A stretch of DNA of 64,000 bases from Sesamum alatum. Lineage: Eukaryota > Streptophyta > Magnoliopsida > Lamiales > Pedaliaceae. The stretch is from the NCBI GenBank assembly GCA_034509735.1, contig JACGWO010000006.1, forward strand, positions 1,131,001 through 1,195,000, read 5' to 3'. Under the pieces are notes generated by a model. It saw only the letters and a program-made list of their open reading frames with translations, made no database searches and had not been told where the DNA came from. Made by a program: the position numbers and the translations under genes. This document shows, piece after piece, positions 23,808 to 35,265 of this stretch. Positions within the stretch are counted from its first letter, which is position 1, and each line of letters opens with the position of its first letter.

Positions 23808-25933
23808 TTAACAAGGAGGAAGATCCTTTGGTGGAGGCAGAATCGAATACTCCGGACCTGGTCCGTCCTCCACCACGAACGCCGTCTTGAGCCCCCATCC
23901 GGTATGAAGCTCCAAGTGACAATGCATAAACCACACACCTACAAGATCGTATTTTTCTTAGTTAATGATTAATGAATTGATATTTAACATGACTAAAGTG
24001 AGTGAAAAATATGAGTTCAGAAAGGCAGTTAAGCAGGTTGCAATACCTGGATTATCAGCCCTGAACCTTATGGCAGTCCAACCACCGGTCGGGACTCCGA
24101 CCGTATTTCTTTCAGGTGGATCCACCAAGTTGAACTTTGCAGGGTCTTTCTTCGGATCAAAGTTCCTGACTCCGGTTCCAACGACAAAGAAATTGTAGCC
24201 ATGAAGATGGAACGGATGAGACTCGACCGACAGAAGGTTGGTGTCTTGTAGTACTAACTCCACCGTTGAATTGAACACTATCTTGCTGAGTCGAGGATGT
24301 TTACTTTGTGTTGTTTGAAGGTTAGCTGTGAGTGGTGCACCGGTGTAGTTAAAAGGCGTTGGGGGCTGGTCGGGAAAGTCTGTAGTAAAAACTCCTTTGA
24401 GCGAGAAATAATGAGCCTGTAAAAGTCCAACTTGAGGCATCACAAAAGTTATGTTGTTTAAAGAAGCTGTGAGCTGTGTCCCGTTCTGGCAGGTCGGACA
24501 AGGGTTGATTCCCAAGCCGATTGTGTAAAAAAGACGACGGTCTACTTTAAGAGGCACGTTTGCTGGGAACCGTGGAGAGTTTAGACTCCGGAGCTTGGCG
24601 TTGTAACTAAGTGCAAAGGCAGTGTCATTGAGAGCTGGTAACTGAGGAAGGTTTGGAATTACTGTATTTGGGATGTTTTTGTATTGCAATATGGCTGTGG
24701 CTGTTTTGTTATCTACGGATACTGGCGCGTCCATGAAAGGCCGAGCGGCCATGAAGTATCTGCCAGGCACTTGGTTTGCTCGGACGAGCACGTTTGTCGT
24801 CTGGCCAGGTGCTATCAGGATTGCATCAGTTGAAAAGGGTTTTGTGTAAACTGCATCAATTTCCACTACTGTCATGTTGTGCCCAGCAACGGCAAAGAAA
24901 AGCTCGTCGTTTAGTGCAGCGTTGACGATCCTCAAGAGGTAATTTTTTCCGGACTCAACCTCTATCGCATAAGTGTCTGCATTAAGAAACTTATGCGCTG
25001 TCAAACATCTTTTAACGAGAAGTGAAGTTTAGCCTAGCCTGACACGAAAAGTCTTACGTTTCTCAGAACACGGGAAGAGTGGTCCGGGCTTGCCGTTGAT
25101 TGTATGAGCATCAGACATCTTCGGAGGTAATCCCAGTTTGTTTCCTTGTTTGACAACATCTTCAACATCATCGTTCCACCACTCTCCTGCCAACAACAAT
25201 GCAACCTTATTTTTAGTCACTCAAGTTGTCTGAAGTAGTTAAAAGAACTTGTTGTTTCTGTAATAGAATCACCTAAGACTAAGTTAAACTCAAAATCAGG
25301 CTGCGGAAACGGATAAGCTGTCCCTTGTTTAGGCATTATGACAATGGCACCATAAACAGTAGCTCTCAGCCATAAAATGTGGGCATGCCACCACAATGTT
25401 CCTCTCTGCCCTGTTACATTAAAATCATAGGTATAGCTCTGCCCCGTCTGCACCGGACACTGTGTTATATAAGCCGGCCCGTCTGCCCACCCGTTACGAT
25501 ACTGCTTCAACCCATGCCTGCCCAGAAACCGACGTAAACAAAAAACACATACCAATGAAGCATTAGCATTGTTGAACTCTGATTCTTACCAGTGAATCGA
25601 CATGTTGTATTGTGCATGGTTAGTAACGTTAATGAGTAGTCGATCGCCTTCTCTAACGTATATCGTCGGCCCTGGAAACATCCCGTTTACTGTGACAATC
25701 GGCTTCGCATGGCACAATCTGCTTACATTCTTTACTTGAATCTGGAAATGTGAACTATAAGTCATTAGCCAAGAAATGCATGCAGCACTATGTCAAAGAA
25801 AAAGCAATGCAGTATTCATACTAACATCGAACTGGTATTTTTTGACATCGGCTTTGGCTGGAGTCGACACGCTTCCTATAACACACACGACGAGCAAACG
25901 AATAGCCCAGTGAAAAACGTCCCGTCTCCCCAT
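23808..25933 (-). CDS. LAC11: Laccase 11 (multicopper oxidase)
   Basis: Secreted blue copper oxidase; in Arabidopsis LAC11 polymerises monolignols together with LAC4 and LAC17. Six exons: 25933-25826, 25741-25590, 25517-25273, 25186-25058, 24976-24047 and 23938-23808, all GT-AG and in phase, giving 528 residues, a normal laccase size. A signal peptide covers about residues 1-28 (ends STPAKA). Copper ligands are intact: HWH at 86-88, HAH in LWWHAH at 131-133, HPFHLHG at 419-425, and HCHLELH with Cys492 and the axial Leu ten residues on. Subfamily markers are [54 protein letters not shown] and the ending [10 protein letters not shown]. Exon sizes fit the usual plant laccase structure. A palindromic miniature element sits in its promoter. 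Confidence 0.95.
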
Positions 25934-26015
25934 TGAGCTAAAAATTCCGAATACTTGCGAAAAGGAGTTAAACTTTTGTGATTTTATGTCATATTTGAGA
26001 CGTTTTTCGAGTTTT

Positions 26016-26022
26016 TTTTATA
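26016..26022 (-). promoter_or_regulatory. Probable TATA box of LAC11
   Basis: TATAAAA on the minus strand lies 83 bp upstream of the start codon, in the position expected for a plant TATA box with a short leader. Confidence 0.5.
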
Positions 26023-26175
26023 GGAGTTGGAAGAGGGTAGAATAAGCCATCAGTTTGTTAGCTGGTTTTTGCTGATTAGGTGAAGAAATTGAGCAAAGCT
26101 TACAAGCAATATGGTGATGGAGACAATGTGAGCAAAGACTTGTTAGCAATATGCATAAGAAAGTAAGGAAATTGT

Positions 26176-26343
26176 AGCTTGGATCTAGCTCGGTCAAATC
26201 TGAACCAATCATATGGCAGGTGAAATATACTGGTCATGTGATTGGCATACAGTTTAGGAAAAATGACCTATCACATGGCAAGTGTATCACATTTGTTCTA
26301 TAATTGGTTTGATTCGACCAAACATAATCCGGACAAAAATTTT
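26176..26343. mobile_element. Family E palindromic miniature element in the LAC11 promoter
   Basis: The left arm tcggtcaaatctgaaccaat, then catatggcagg, is mirrored by attggtttgattcgaccaaa on the right. The centre holds the conserved tgattggcatacagtttagg block found in all family E copies. It sits about 245-410 bp upstream of the LAC11 start codon. Non-coding. Confidence 0.7.
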
Positions 26344-26616
26344 CCAGAAAGCAAAGGGGAGAAGAGAAAAAAAGAGAAAAGAGTTGAAAACTGCCAAAAA
26401 TGTATAAAGAAAGTATTTCTAAAAATGAGGATGAGAGGTACACAAAGCCAACCATCAACCCCAGCTTTGCCGTTAAGGTATTTAACTGTTGTTGTAGTAT
26501 TTACGTTTTTTAGCTTTATTTTGTGTTGCTAACTCAGTCTTAATTGTAAACAAGACCCTGATTGATTGGTGAGATTGAGAGGCCTCACAATATTTTGAAA
26601 TGAGTTTCACGAATAT

Positions 26617-26905
26617 GGATAAATTACAACTATCTCATTATTTGAAAAATTATAAATACCTCTAAAAATTTGTAATCGTCTAGTAAATAACCTATTTTCA
26701 TTTATTTTTATGGGTGAATTGACCAAAATGTTCTTATGTACTGAATTATTTTTTATTTAATTCTTAAAAAAATATTGGACTACAATGCGGAGGAGAGGTT
26801 TATTAAATTTTTTTTATACAGATGAGCAATAGTGCAATTTATCTCGATTAATTTTTTTACAATTTTAATAAAAAATTTTAAGGGCAAAATTGGTCAATAC
26901 TTGTA
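26617..26905. mobile_element. Family A fragment
   Basis: Shows the family A order: ggataaattacaactatctc, then ttgaccaaaatgttcttatg, gaggagaggtttattaaat and aagggcaaaattggtcaat. The right terminus is missing, so it is truncated. Confidence 0.7.
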
Positions 26906-27327
26906 AATTTTTAATTTACAAGTAGAAATTATCAGTGAGGTGAAGGTTCTAACAGCCATTAGGTCAATCTATACAATTATTCAATTAAATTAACCGGGAC
27001 AATCGTCATTTCTCCTGTACCTGCCGAAATCGGATTGGATATTTGTTTTAAATTCTATTATATTTTTTATTTTATTTAACATATGCACGCTACGTATACA
27101 TTTTTAAAAAATAAATAATGTAGACTTTTTGTAATTTAAATAAAATAAAAGATCAAATATTGTTTTAAAAAAATTAATATGATTGATATGATGTTAAATT
27201 AATATAATCATTGATAGAACGTAATAATGACATAATTAATTATATTTCATAAATGGTAAAATAAAATAACACAAGAAAGATTTATAAAGGATGGGTGTTT
27301 GACTAAACTCATGTAAAAAATATGAGA
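26906..27327. other. Intergenic, no gene recognised
   Basis: AT-rich with no coding exon, RNA gene or transposon terminus that I can support. Confidence 0.55.
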
Positions 27328-27623
27328 AAATCGCTTTTTTTGTCCCATATGTTAGGGCTTTTTTAAATTTAGTTCTATTACGATTTCTCATATTATATCC
27401 CATAAGTTGAAAATTTTCTCAATTTTAGTTCTCATGTGCATTTTTTGTCCAATAATTAGCGGAGCCATTAGCATTTTCTGTTAATTATTGGACGAAAAAT
27501 GCACGTGAGGAATAATATTGAAAAAATTTTTAACTTATGGAATGCAATGTGATAAAATCGTAACAGATGAGACTAAATTGATAAAGGCCCTAACATATAT
27601 ATGGGCCCAAAAATGTGATTTTC
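27328..27623. mobile_element. Family D inverted-repeat element
   Basis: The arms aaaatcgctttttttgtccc and gggcccaaaaatgtgatttt face each other. Inside, tgcattttttgtccaataat is mirrored by attattggacgaaaaatgca around a short loop, giving a long hairpin. It belongs with the many 'ttttggtccc' elements of the window (32.8, 40.6, 45.8 kb and others). Non-coding. Confidence 0.75.
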
Positions 27624-28077
27624 CCTAAAAGATCTTATAAGCTCGTACATCCTATGAGATGTTTTTAGAGCCTATTAGATATTAGATCTTATTTTAAAAA
27701 ATAAGTTCCTTTACTGTTTGGATAAAATAAGATTATGGAACTTATAAGATATCAATAATGACAAATTTATAATTAATTTGAAGGAATTTATGAAAATATT
27801 AGAAACAAGTTAGCAATTCCTTATTATTATGTCTTTTTAAAGAGCTTATAAGGTATTAATATCTTATTTTTAGAGCCTATAAACTATTTTTCTAAAAAAA
27901 TTACTATACACTTTGTAACATCTTATAAAATATTTTTAAAGAGTTTATAAATTCATCCATACACCCTGTAAATGCACAAAGGGCATAAAATTAATAAATA
28001 AAAAAAGTACAATAAAATTACAGACCCGGGTCGACTTACAGGGTAGGGCCCCAAATCCTTTTCGGATTGTAACCTAC
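27624..28077. other. Intergenic, repetitive
   Basis: Repeated short blocks of agagcctataa and cttataagat type suggest a decayed miniature element, but I cannot place its ends. No gene is seen. Confidence 0.45.
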
Positions 28078-28320
28078 GGCCATGTTTACAAGGGGCTATT
28101 GGATTAACCCATATACTAGTAAGGGCTACTATCTGTTTTATTAAGATCTATTGGATTAAATAATAGCATATTTACTTTTGATAGTAATTATAAGAGATAA
28201 TAGGTGTATCAATATATTGTGTAGTTTACTATCCAATGTTGGACATTGAATAAGAGTGGAGTTTACTCTTATGCCCCATCTACAGTAAGCCCCACACCAA
28301 TTTAGATCTCAATGTGTTGA
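28078..28320 (+). mobile_element. Family G element, 3'-truncated copy
   Basis: Begins ggccatgtttacaaggggct, then attggatta, like the elements at 16242 and 55966, with the shared block ttactatccaatgttg and acagtaa. It breaks off near 28320 with no right terminus. Confidence 0.6.
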
Positions 28321-28363
28321 ATGTATTAAATGCGGTGCTTGATTTGACTTTTAGCTTGACAGT

Positions 28364-28525
28364 GGAAAAATCTTGTTCGGATCAGGTTTAGCCGAACTAA
28401 ACTAATCATGGAGCAAGTGTGATACACTTGCTGTGATTGGTCACTTTCCCTGAACTGTACACCAATTACGCGGCAAGTGTATTGCATTTGCCATATGATT
28501 GGTTCAGATTTGAATTAAAATTTCT
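28364..28525. mobile_element. Family E palindromic miniature element
   Basis: Core gcaagtgtgatacacttgct, then gtgattggtcactttccctgaactgtacaccaattacgcggcaagtgtattgcatttgcc, between arms ggatcaggtttagccgaact and attggttcagatttg. Nearly identical to the 38.2-kb copy. Confidence 0.75.
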
Positions 28526-29219
28526 CTATAGTTATACACATATATTAGTCGTAAAATCCGAAATGCTGCTCGTCCCAAACATTACCCAATCAAATTTCAT
28601 GTGATAATGCAAGAAAGCATGTATTATTAATTTTTTTTACACGCACACACGCAACACGCTCACACATGCTCACACACAAATTCGAATACAAGATTTTCAT
28701 TGAAAAGTTTGAACCTAAACTATTGGACTGTCCCCCGAAAAATAAGAAAGTATGTATTGGAACAAAGGGTAGCTACCTCCAAAAGCTTGTTGGAAACTTC
28801 TTAGCAAAATCCGATTTGGTCATACAACGCGAATTAGGCCTAACAGTGATATACAACCAATCATATGACAAGTATGATATGTAATGGGCCATTCTTTTTA
28901 TATTGCACATCAATTTCACGACAAATATAATTATAATTATACTATAATTTTTAAAAATTCATTTAAATTTGGGTTTGGACTATAATTTTGTACTGTATCG
29001 CTGAAATTGGTGAGCCCAAAGAGGGATTCGCATTGTTTGGCACACAAAACTCGTGCTGTCTATTTGCAATTATTCTGAAGTGCGAGATAAGCCCACTTTC
29101 CCCTCTCGCCGACCACGATTTCTAAAAGGTGTACTCGCACTACCCATGATAAGCAAAAAGGCCTCAGTGGCAATCGAATACGTGAAAAGTTTCTGGGCCT
29201 TCATTCTTGAAAATGACGA

Positions 29220-29446
29220 GTTTACATGACTTTTAGCGATCAAAATCAAGAGGTTGTGAGTTCGAACTTACAGTATAGGTGTAGAGTCTATTTTTATAAT
29301 AGTAGTATATATGTATATTATTTTTTTGTTGACTTTAAAGTTGTTGTTGGTAACTATAGAAATATTGTTGTAATGCGTATTGAACTTTGTAATAGTCTGT
29401 TGGTTGCTTTAATGATATTATTGTATTTTCAAAAAAAAAAAAAAAG
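29220..29446 (+). mobile_element. Probable tRNA-derived SINE with A tail
   Basis: gaggttgtgagttcgaactt near 29251 contains a plausible RNA polymerase III B box (AGTTCGAACT). About 165 bp of AT-rich body follow, ending in an A15 tail at 29431-29445. The A box is not clear. No coding frame of interest. Confidence 0.5.
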
Positions 29447-29494
29447 CTCTTGCTTTTTGAAAAGATTTCCCAATTTTGAGGACGACAATCAGGA

Positions 29495-29610
29495 AAATTA
29501 TAATTCAAATTGGGTTTGGTCCGATCTGAATCAACTATACAATAAATGCAATAAGCTTATCGTGATTGATGTCCTGTTTGGAGAAAGTGACTAATCACAT
29601 AATAAGTAAG
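29495..29610. mobile_element. Family E remnant
   Basis: Degenerate arms attgggtttggtccgatctg and core blocks tgtttggagaaagtgactaa, then tcacataataag, align with the other palindromic elements. It abuts a SINE copy that begins near 29612. Confidence 0.5.
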
Positions 29611-29611
29611 T

Positions 29612-29835
29612 GTTGCTCTGTGATCGATTTTAGAGATTATGGGTTTGAACCCACTAATGCGTAGGATGATAGTCTACTGTATAGTATGATTGTTTGTATA
29701 CTGTAATACTAAGGGTTGTTGAGATTTAATTTATGTGATATTGTTGATCAATGTATGATTATTGTAATTGCCTCTGTTAGATATTGATAGTCGACATGGT
29801 TGATTATAATCAATTTAGTTCAGTTAATAATATTC
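29612..29835 (+). mobile_element. SINE copy, same family as the one near 37.0 kb
   Basis: A B-box-like atgggtttgaaccca lies at about 29639. The body shares tttatgtgatattgttgat, cctctgttagatattgatag, then tcgacatggttga with the reverse complement of 36890-37140. The 5' part with the A box seems truncated. Confidence 0.6.
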
Positions 29836-30367
29836 ATCGCTTTCACTTCAATTTTTTTTTTTTTTTGCTCTGTGATCGATTTAATTCAACCAAATTTAAT
29901 TCGAATAATTTTTTTTCCGACAATTCGTATCATCCGTTCATCACTCTTTCTACTTCTTCACTCGTCTCTCAAGAAGAAATATTGCCATTTCGGCTCACAT
30001 CGTATTTGCCTTTTCAAAAGTACAAATTACGTTATTAATTCTATGTTTTGTCTATTTATTCTATGTATAAAGTAATTTATGGGATCGAATCAATTTAAAC
30101 TACATATTTTAGATTAAATTATCAATTCTCAAATAAATTGATTAATAATTGGGATTCAAAATGAAAATTTATAATGAATTTGGGCTTCTCTATTTCCAAA
30201 ACAGTATATTCATAAACCAATTCTAGATTTAGTTCTTATGTATTTTTATGGATAAATCCAGAATACATATAACTTTATTATTTTTATTTTGGATTGGTTA
30301 AATTGGGTCAGATTCATGTTCAAGTACAGTCTGTCAGGAGATTAATTCATGTCAAAGTTCATGGCGT
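29836..30367. other. Intergenic, no gene recognised
   Basis: AT-rich DNA with a T run near 29853 and no supported exon. Confidence 0.5.
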
Positions 30368-30686
30368 CACTAGAAAAAATTTAACTTTTAACCATGACCG
30401 ATTGTCATGGTTTAAAATAAAAGCCATAATGAATAGTCATTCACCACAGTCATACAACGGTTATTGGCCGTGATATTTACGAGTGTGGCTAAAATATTTA
30501 TCATGACTAAAAGTCATGGCAAAAACATTTGCTAGGGCTCGTAACCACAACAAAAAGAGTTTTCATGGTGAATAATGTAGGTTTTTGCAATATTTTTTTG
30601 TTTAATCATAGTTAATAATAATTATTTACCATGATTTTAGTCCGTAACCAATAAATTTGTAGCCAATAGTGAATTTTTTTCTAGTG
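30368..30686. mobile_element. 319-bp non-autonomous CACTA-type element
   Basis: Starts CACTAGAAAAAATTTAAC and ends TTTTTTTCTAGTG, the terminal signature of the CACTA (EnSpm) superfamily. It is flanked on both sides by CGT (30365-30367 and 30687-30689), the 3-bp target duplication expected for this superfamily. Inside are sub-terminal direct and inverted repeats of gtcatggt type. It has no transposase and must have been moved in trans. Confidence 0.85.
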
Positions 30687-30736
30687 CGTTAAAACCCAAT
30701 GAAAGTGAGCTTAAGCTATTAAAACCCCACCCACGC

Positions 30737-31170
30737 CTATAAAAAAGGGCCATTCACCTCACACAAGTCATTCCATACGGCCTAGCAAATCACACAAGTC
30801 ATTACATACAACATAACAAATCCAGCAAGAGCAAGTCAAAAACTTTTAATCATGACCAAACTCTGCAACCTCAAGACATTGATACTATAAATTAGCACGC
30901 GGTTCCCTTCCACAAGTCCGGAGGAGATTGCACATTCGATGCAAGAACAAAGGTCAGCTCTAGAATCCACATCCGTAGAAAAGAATCAGGGGGTATTTTG
31001 AATACAGAGATTATAACCGCTTTTATTTAAATTAATAAATCTCATTTGATCCAAGTCATTTCTTGTTTGATAACTTATTTTGCAGACACAAAATTTGTGT
31101 CAACAGTTATAGTGGCCGCCAGCTACAACTGTTTTGGAATATTGTCCAAACCAAAACCCCAATTCCGATG
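30737..31170 (+). pseudogene. Possible decayed small secreted-peptide gene
   Basis: A TATA box (cctataaaaaagg, near 30739) is followed by a leader with two copies of cacacaagtcatt, then an ATG near 30853. The frame reads MTKLCNLKTLIL and stops after 12 codons; read through, it continues ISTRFPSTSPEEIAHSMQ. Near 31083 a pyrimidine-preceded acceptor (TTTTGCAG) opens a second short frame, VSTVIVAASYNCFGIL. A basic start followed by a hydrophobic run is typical of a signal peptide, so a broken peptide-hormone or small cell-wall protein gene is possible. I cannot name a family. Low confidence. Confidence 0.25.
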
Positions 31171-31356
31171 AGCCGGAATGAAACTTGAAACTTGTCAGGG
31201 ATTCTTCGTCTCAAACTTCCTTGGCTGCTTCCACATATATACAAAATAAGAGCTTTGTCCAAACGCAGGTAAAATGTGTATACGAAGTCATGAATTTGAA
31301 TTATAAACTTAGCTGAAACGAATTTACCGTAGGATACACACACATCTATATATATA

Positions 31357-31571
31357 GGAATAAATGCAATTTACCTCATGTGATATAAGAATTGAGCAAA
31401 AACCCCTCTGTGAAAAAATAATTAGCAAATTACCTTCATGTATTTTGAGAAATGAAGCAAATTACTCCCCTATAAAGGGGAAATACAAGGGGGTAATTTT
31501 GCTAATTATTTTTTCATATAGGGATTTTTGCTCATTTTTTATATCGGGAGGGGGGAATTGCATTTATCCCC
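31357..31571. mobile_element. Family C miniature inverted-repeat element
   Basis: Left aaatgcaatttacctcatgt, then gatataagaattgagcaaa, mirrored on the right by tttgctcattttttatatcg, then ggaattgcatttatcccc. The central inverted blocks are gcaaattactcccc and ggggaaatacaagggggtaa. A (TA)n run follows. Non-coding. Confidence 0.75.
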
Positions 31572-32758
31572 ACATAAATATATATATATATATATATATA
31601 TTATTGACGGTCAAAAGGAATAATTGTTTTTGTTCCCTTTTTCTCTTTTTATATTCTGTGTTTCTTGTCAATATATTGCTAGGATCATGTCCGAGTGCAT
31701 ATATACAAGAACATCAATTTCTGAAACAACACGCGCTACCTGAACCCAAAAACCACCAGCATCCATCCATATATATGACTCATATATATGTGTGTACTGT
31801 AATAATTTTTCTCATAAATTATGTTGACATTTCCTAAAATTAGGTCAAATTATACAAGTTCTCCTTGTCTTTTATTAAATTACAACTACATTCTCTGAAA
31901 GGTATTAATATAATATTTTTCAAGAGGTATTTGTGTAAATTTTTCCTAATTGTGTTCCCCCTAATTGGCATTCCTTCTACGTTATTTGTGGATGTGGTTC
32001 TTTACTTTTTTAAGAATCCTGTGAAAATGCGTGCCTTCTTTGCATTGCCTTCTCCAATGCGTCTGGAGATGATATACAAATTTGTTTTTTGTACCAACAA
32101 AGGGGCTGATATTTGAATTTGGATTCTTTATTTGAGGGTGCTGGTAGTAATTTTTATTTTATTTAAATTAAATAGTTTAGAATAAATGAACAATATTCGT
32201 TTTGATGAATATTTTTATTAGTAAAATTGGAATTATTGTTCTTGTTTGATATATATTTTTATTAATAAGGTTTAAATCTTTGATATTAGTATAATATTAA
32301 CTTGTTTATTTTCTGCTACAAAATGAAGAGAAAGGGTTAAACTGTAAAATTACAAAACTTAGTCTTTTCTTCTCAATCTATTTTTCTCGTACCAAATATG
32401 GGGAAGTATTTGAGATTTACTTTCCTTCTAATCATACCAAACAACTTCCCATTCCCCTCCCCCTCCCCATTCCCCTCCCCCTCCCTCTTTCACTTCCCCT
32501 TTCTACTCATTTGAACCAAACGAACTCTTAATTGAATCAATTATATGACAAGTATAATAATACATTTATTATGTGATTAATTTGATTCAATTAATCTGAT
32601 TTAGATAAGTATCATCCCTTATCGGATTCCAACAATATTAATCACAAAAGGGAATTTCCACATACATAAATATCAACAAAATATTTTTTCTAGTTTTAAA
32701 AATAATTAGATTACGCAAACACCCCTCTACTATGTATTGGAAATCCTAATCAAAATTA
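31572..32758. other. Intergenic, no gene recognised
   Basis: A TA-dinucleotide run near 31578-31600, AT-rich single-copy-looking DNA, a C-rich stretch of ccattcccctccccctccc repeats near 32449-32485, and half of a decayed family E element near 32530-32620. No supported gene. Confidence 0.5.
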
Positions 32759-33095
32759 GGGGGAAATTTCATTTTTGGTTCCATATCTTATGACCTTTTT
32801 TTATTTGATCCCATTTGTTGTATTTGTCTCACATGTGACTACATTTGTTCAATTTTTTCTCAAATTTGGTCCCAAATAATATTTTTTGTAAAATGTTAAT
32901 GAAGCCGTCAATAGTGGCAGAGTCTTGCCCCGATAACAGACTTGACGGCTGCATTAACAATTTGATGGAAAACGTTGTTTGGAACCAAATTTGAGAAAAA
33001 ATTAAACAAATGTGAGACAAAAGTAACAAATGAGACCAAATAAAAAAAAAAAAAAAAAAAAACCTGAGATATGGGACCAAAAAAATGATTTTCCC
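32759..33095. mobile_element. Family D inverted-repeat element
   Basis: Begins gggggaaatttcatttttgg and ends aaaaaatgattttccc, with inverted internal blocks: tcaaatttggtcccaaataa mirrored by tggaaccaaatttgagaaaa, and the central gtcaatagtggcagagtctt. Fragments of family E lie on both sides, so it may have inserted into or beside one. Confidence 0.75.
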
Positions 33096-33298
33096 TCAAA
33101 ACTAGATATGGTTTAACCAAACTAATTGCAAAGCAAGTATAGTACACTTGTCATGTTATTGATTATTTTTTTAATTATACATCATACAAAAATTGTTATA
33201 TTTGTCATTTAATTGATTTAAATCTAACCAAATTTAATTTGAGTTAGAATTTTTGGTACGGTTACCGTAGATTCATAATTCCCTCCCCCGGCCCACCT

Positions 33299-33306
33299 CT
33301 ATATAA
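33299..33306 (+). promoter_or_regulatory. TATA box of the RADIALIS-like pseudogene
   Basis: ctatataagc lies 60-70 bp upstream of the start codon at 33365. It shows that the promoter core survives although the reading frame is broken. Confidence 0.55.
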
Positions 33307-33777
33307 GCCGGCTGCATGGAAATTCTCGCTATCATATTCATCATCACACATCAAATTGAGGGGCATGGCATCGAGTTCACTGAGTTCACGTAGGCCCGAT
33401 TCCTGGACGCCCCAAGAGAACAAGCTCTTTGAGAAGGCACTGGCCCGGTTCGACCGGGACACGCCCGACCGGTGGCAAAACGTCGCCAGGGAAGTCGGCG
33501 GAGGAAGTCAAAAGGCACTATGACATTCTCATGGAGGATCTCCGGCGGATAGAATCCGGCCACGTGCCAATTCCCAACTACACCACCAGGAACTCTACGG
33601 CGGAAGAAGAAAGAAGGTATAATATATACTTTTAAATACTAATTAAAGCTTTTTTTTTTTTTCTTTTTATGATATTGCATAATTATTCAGTAAATTAATT
33701 TTTTTTATTGTAAATTCATAGTTGATATAATACTATACTTTTGGACTAATACTTTACATTCTTATTCGGATTAAAGT

Positions 33778-34083
33778 TATTTTTGGTTCTGTAACTATAC
33801 CCAATTCTTATTTTAGTCAGTTATTCTTTTAGGGTTTCAAAAAAGTCCTGTAATTTTTTAATTGTCACGATTTTGGTCCTCCTTTCGCCAAAATTTCTTC
33901 AACATCGCCGGAAAATGTCTGAAATTTGGACCACCACGTCAGACATTTCCGGCAACTTTAGAGAAATTTCGACGAAAGGAGGATCAAAATCGTGATAATT
34001 AAAAAGCTACACGACCTTTTTGAAACTCTAGAAAAATAAAGGACTAAAACGAGAATGCATTATAGTTATAGGACCAAAAATGT
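33778..34083. mobile_element. Family D-like inverted repeat inside the pseudogene intron
   Basis: ttattttagtcagttattct on the left is mirrored by agaaaaataaaggactaaaa on the right; atcgccggaaaatgtctgaa is mirrored by gtcagacatttccggcaact around the centre. A strong hairpin, non-coding. Confidence 0.7.
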
Positions 34084-34617
34084 CTTTAAGCGTTTTTATT
34101 CTTTTTTCGCCTACACGCATAGAACCCACAACGTTTTTAGCTTCGTTGATTTGAAGCATGATCGTTTTGATTGTTTGGTCCTTTCGTGGCAATGCCCTTT
34201 CGCTACGATGTCTTTTGGTTCAAGAACAAAAAAATTCCTTTTTCTTTTGTCGTCTCCTGCGAAACGGCGTGACATCGAGTTGTTCCTCATCCATCGTCCT
34301 AGATTTTTCAGCGACAACGGTCTTAGCGCTCGACAAACATATCCTTATTGCCATTCAAAAATTTATACGTATTATAAAAAAAAAAATGCTTTTCGTCTCC
34401 TCTGAGCTAGAAGAATTATTTGTTTTTTTAATTTTTATTAGAGCTTAAGTGACAAAGAATTGGGACATTATCTTGTTAGGATTCGTCTCTATGACTAATA
34501 TATATTATGGTTTAATTAACAATTTACTCATGGATTTCACCCCTGCTTTTTGGAAAATACAAGAAATGAAGGGCAAAGAAATGCCCTTCGCTATCGCAGG
34601 ACGAATGACAAACAATA

Positions 34618-34697
34618 TACTGAGAAAATCTGGGGGGAGGGGTAAATTCTGCTCCATTTATAAAAATACAGGGGTCAAATTGCATTTAATCCAATTA
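34618..34697. mobile_element. Family C fragment in the pseudogene intron
   Basis: ggggggaggggtaaattctg, then ctccatttataaaaatacag and caaattgcatttaatcc correspond to one half of a family C element. The other half is not seen. Confidence 0.5.
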
Positions 34698-34804
34698 TTA
34701 AATGATGGGTGTTCTGAAATATTTCCACTAAAATGGTAATTATTGTGTCCATATGTAATTCCATAAAATTGTTTGAGTGTATTATGGAGTTACAATTTGT
34801 TTAA

Positions 34805-35265
34805 TCTCCACAATGAGTAAAATATCGGATTTTACTATCCTGTAATTTGGTAAAATTACACTTTTGATTCCATAGGATTGAATAATGAGTAAAATATCAA
34901 ATTTTACTATCCTGTAATTTGGTAAAATTACACTTTTGATTCCATAAGATTGAGGGGTCAACACTTTTGATCTCGTGTTTCCTGAAATGATCAATTTAGT
35001 CCCAAAATTGGGAAATTTTGATACTTTTGGTCTCGCGCTTCCTGAAATGACCAAGCTAGTCCCAAAATTAGAATTTTCGACACATTTGGTCCCACTAATT
35101 CCGAGACGTTTGTCGTTAATATTTTTGACAGAAATCATCTAATGGGACCAAATGTGTCGAAAATTCTGAATTTTAAGACTAAATTGATCATTTCAAAAAG
35201 CGCAGGACCAAAAGTGTTGACCTCCTAGTTTTATGGGACCAAAAGTATAATTTTGCCCCTGTAAT
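34805..35265. mobile_element. Family D inverted repeat with a duplicated arm
   Basis: aatgagtaaaatatcggatt and aatgagtaaaatatcaaatt begin two direct copies of an approximately 70-bp block (near 34812 and 34882). The remainder is an inverted repeat in which aaattttgatacttttggtc-type blocks face ggaccaaaagtgttga. The centre is near 35110. Non-coding. Confidence 0.65.

Noticed and set aside
28666..28884. 72-codon frame starting MLTHKFEYKIF
   Set aside because: Contains a family E-like remnant at its end, no promoter or splice support and no recognised domain.
29251..29275. Possible tRNA gene from the B-box-like gagttcgaactt
   Set aside because: No cloverleaf can be drawn and no A box lies at the right distance; a SINE with an A tail explains it better.
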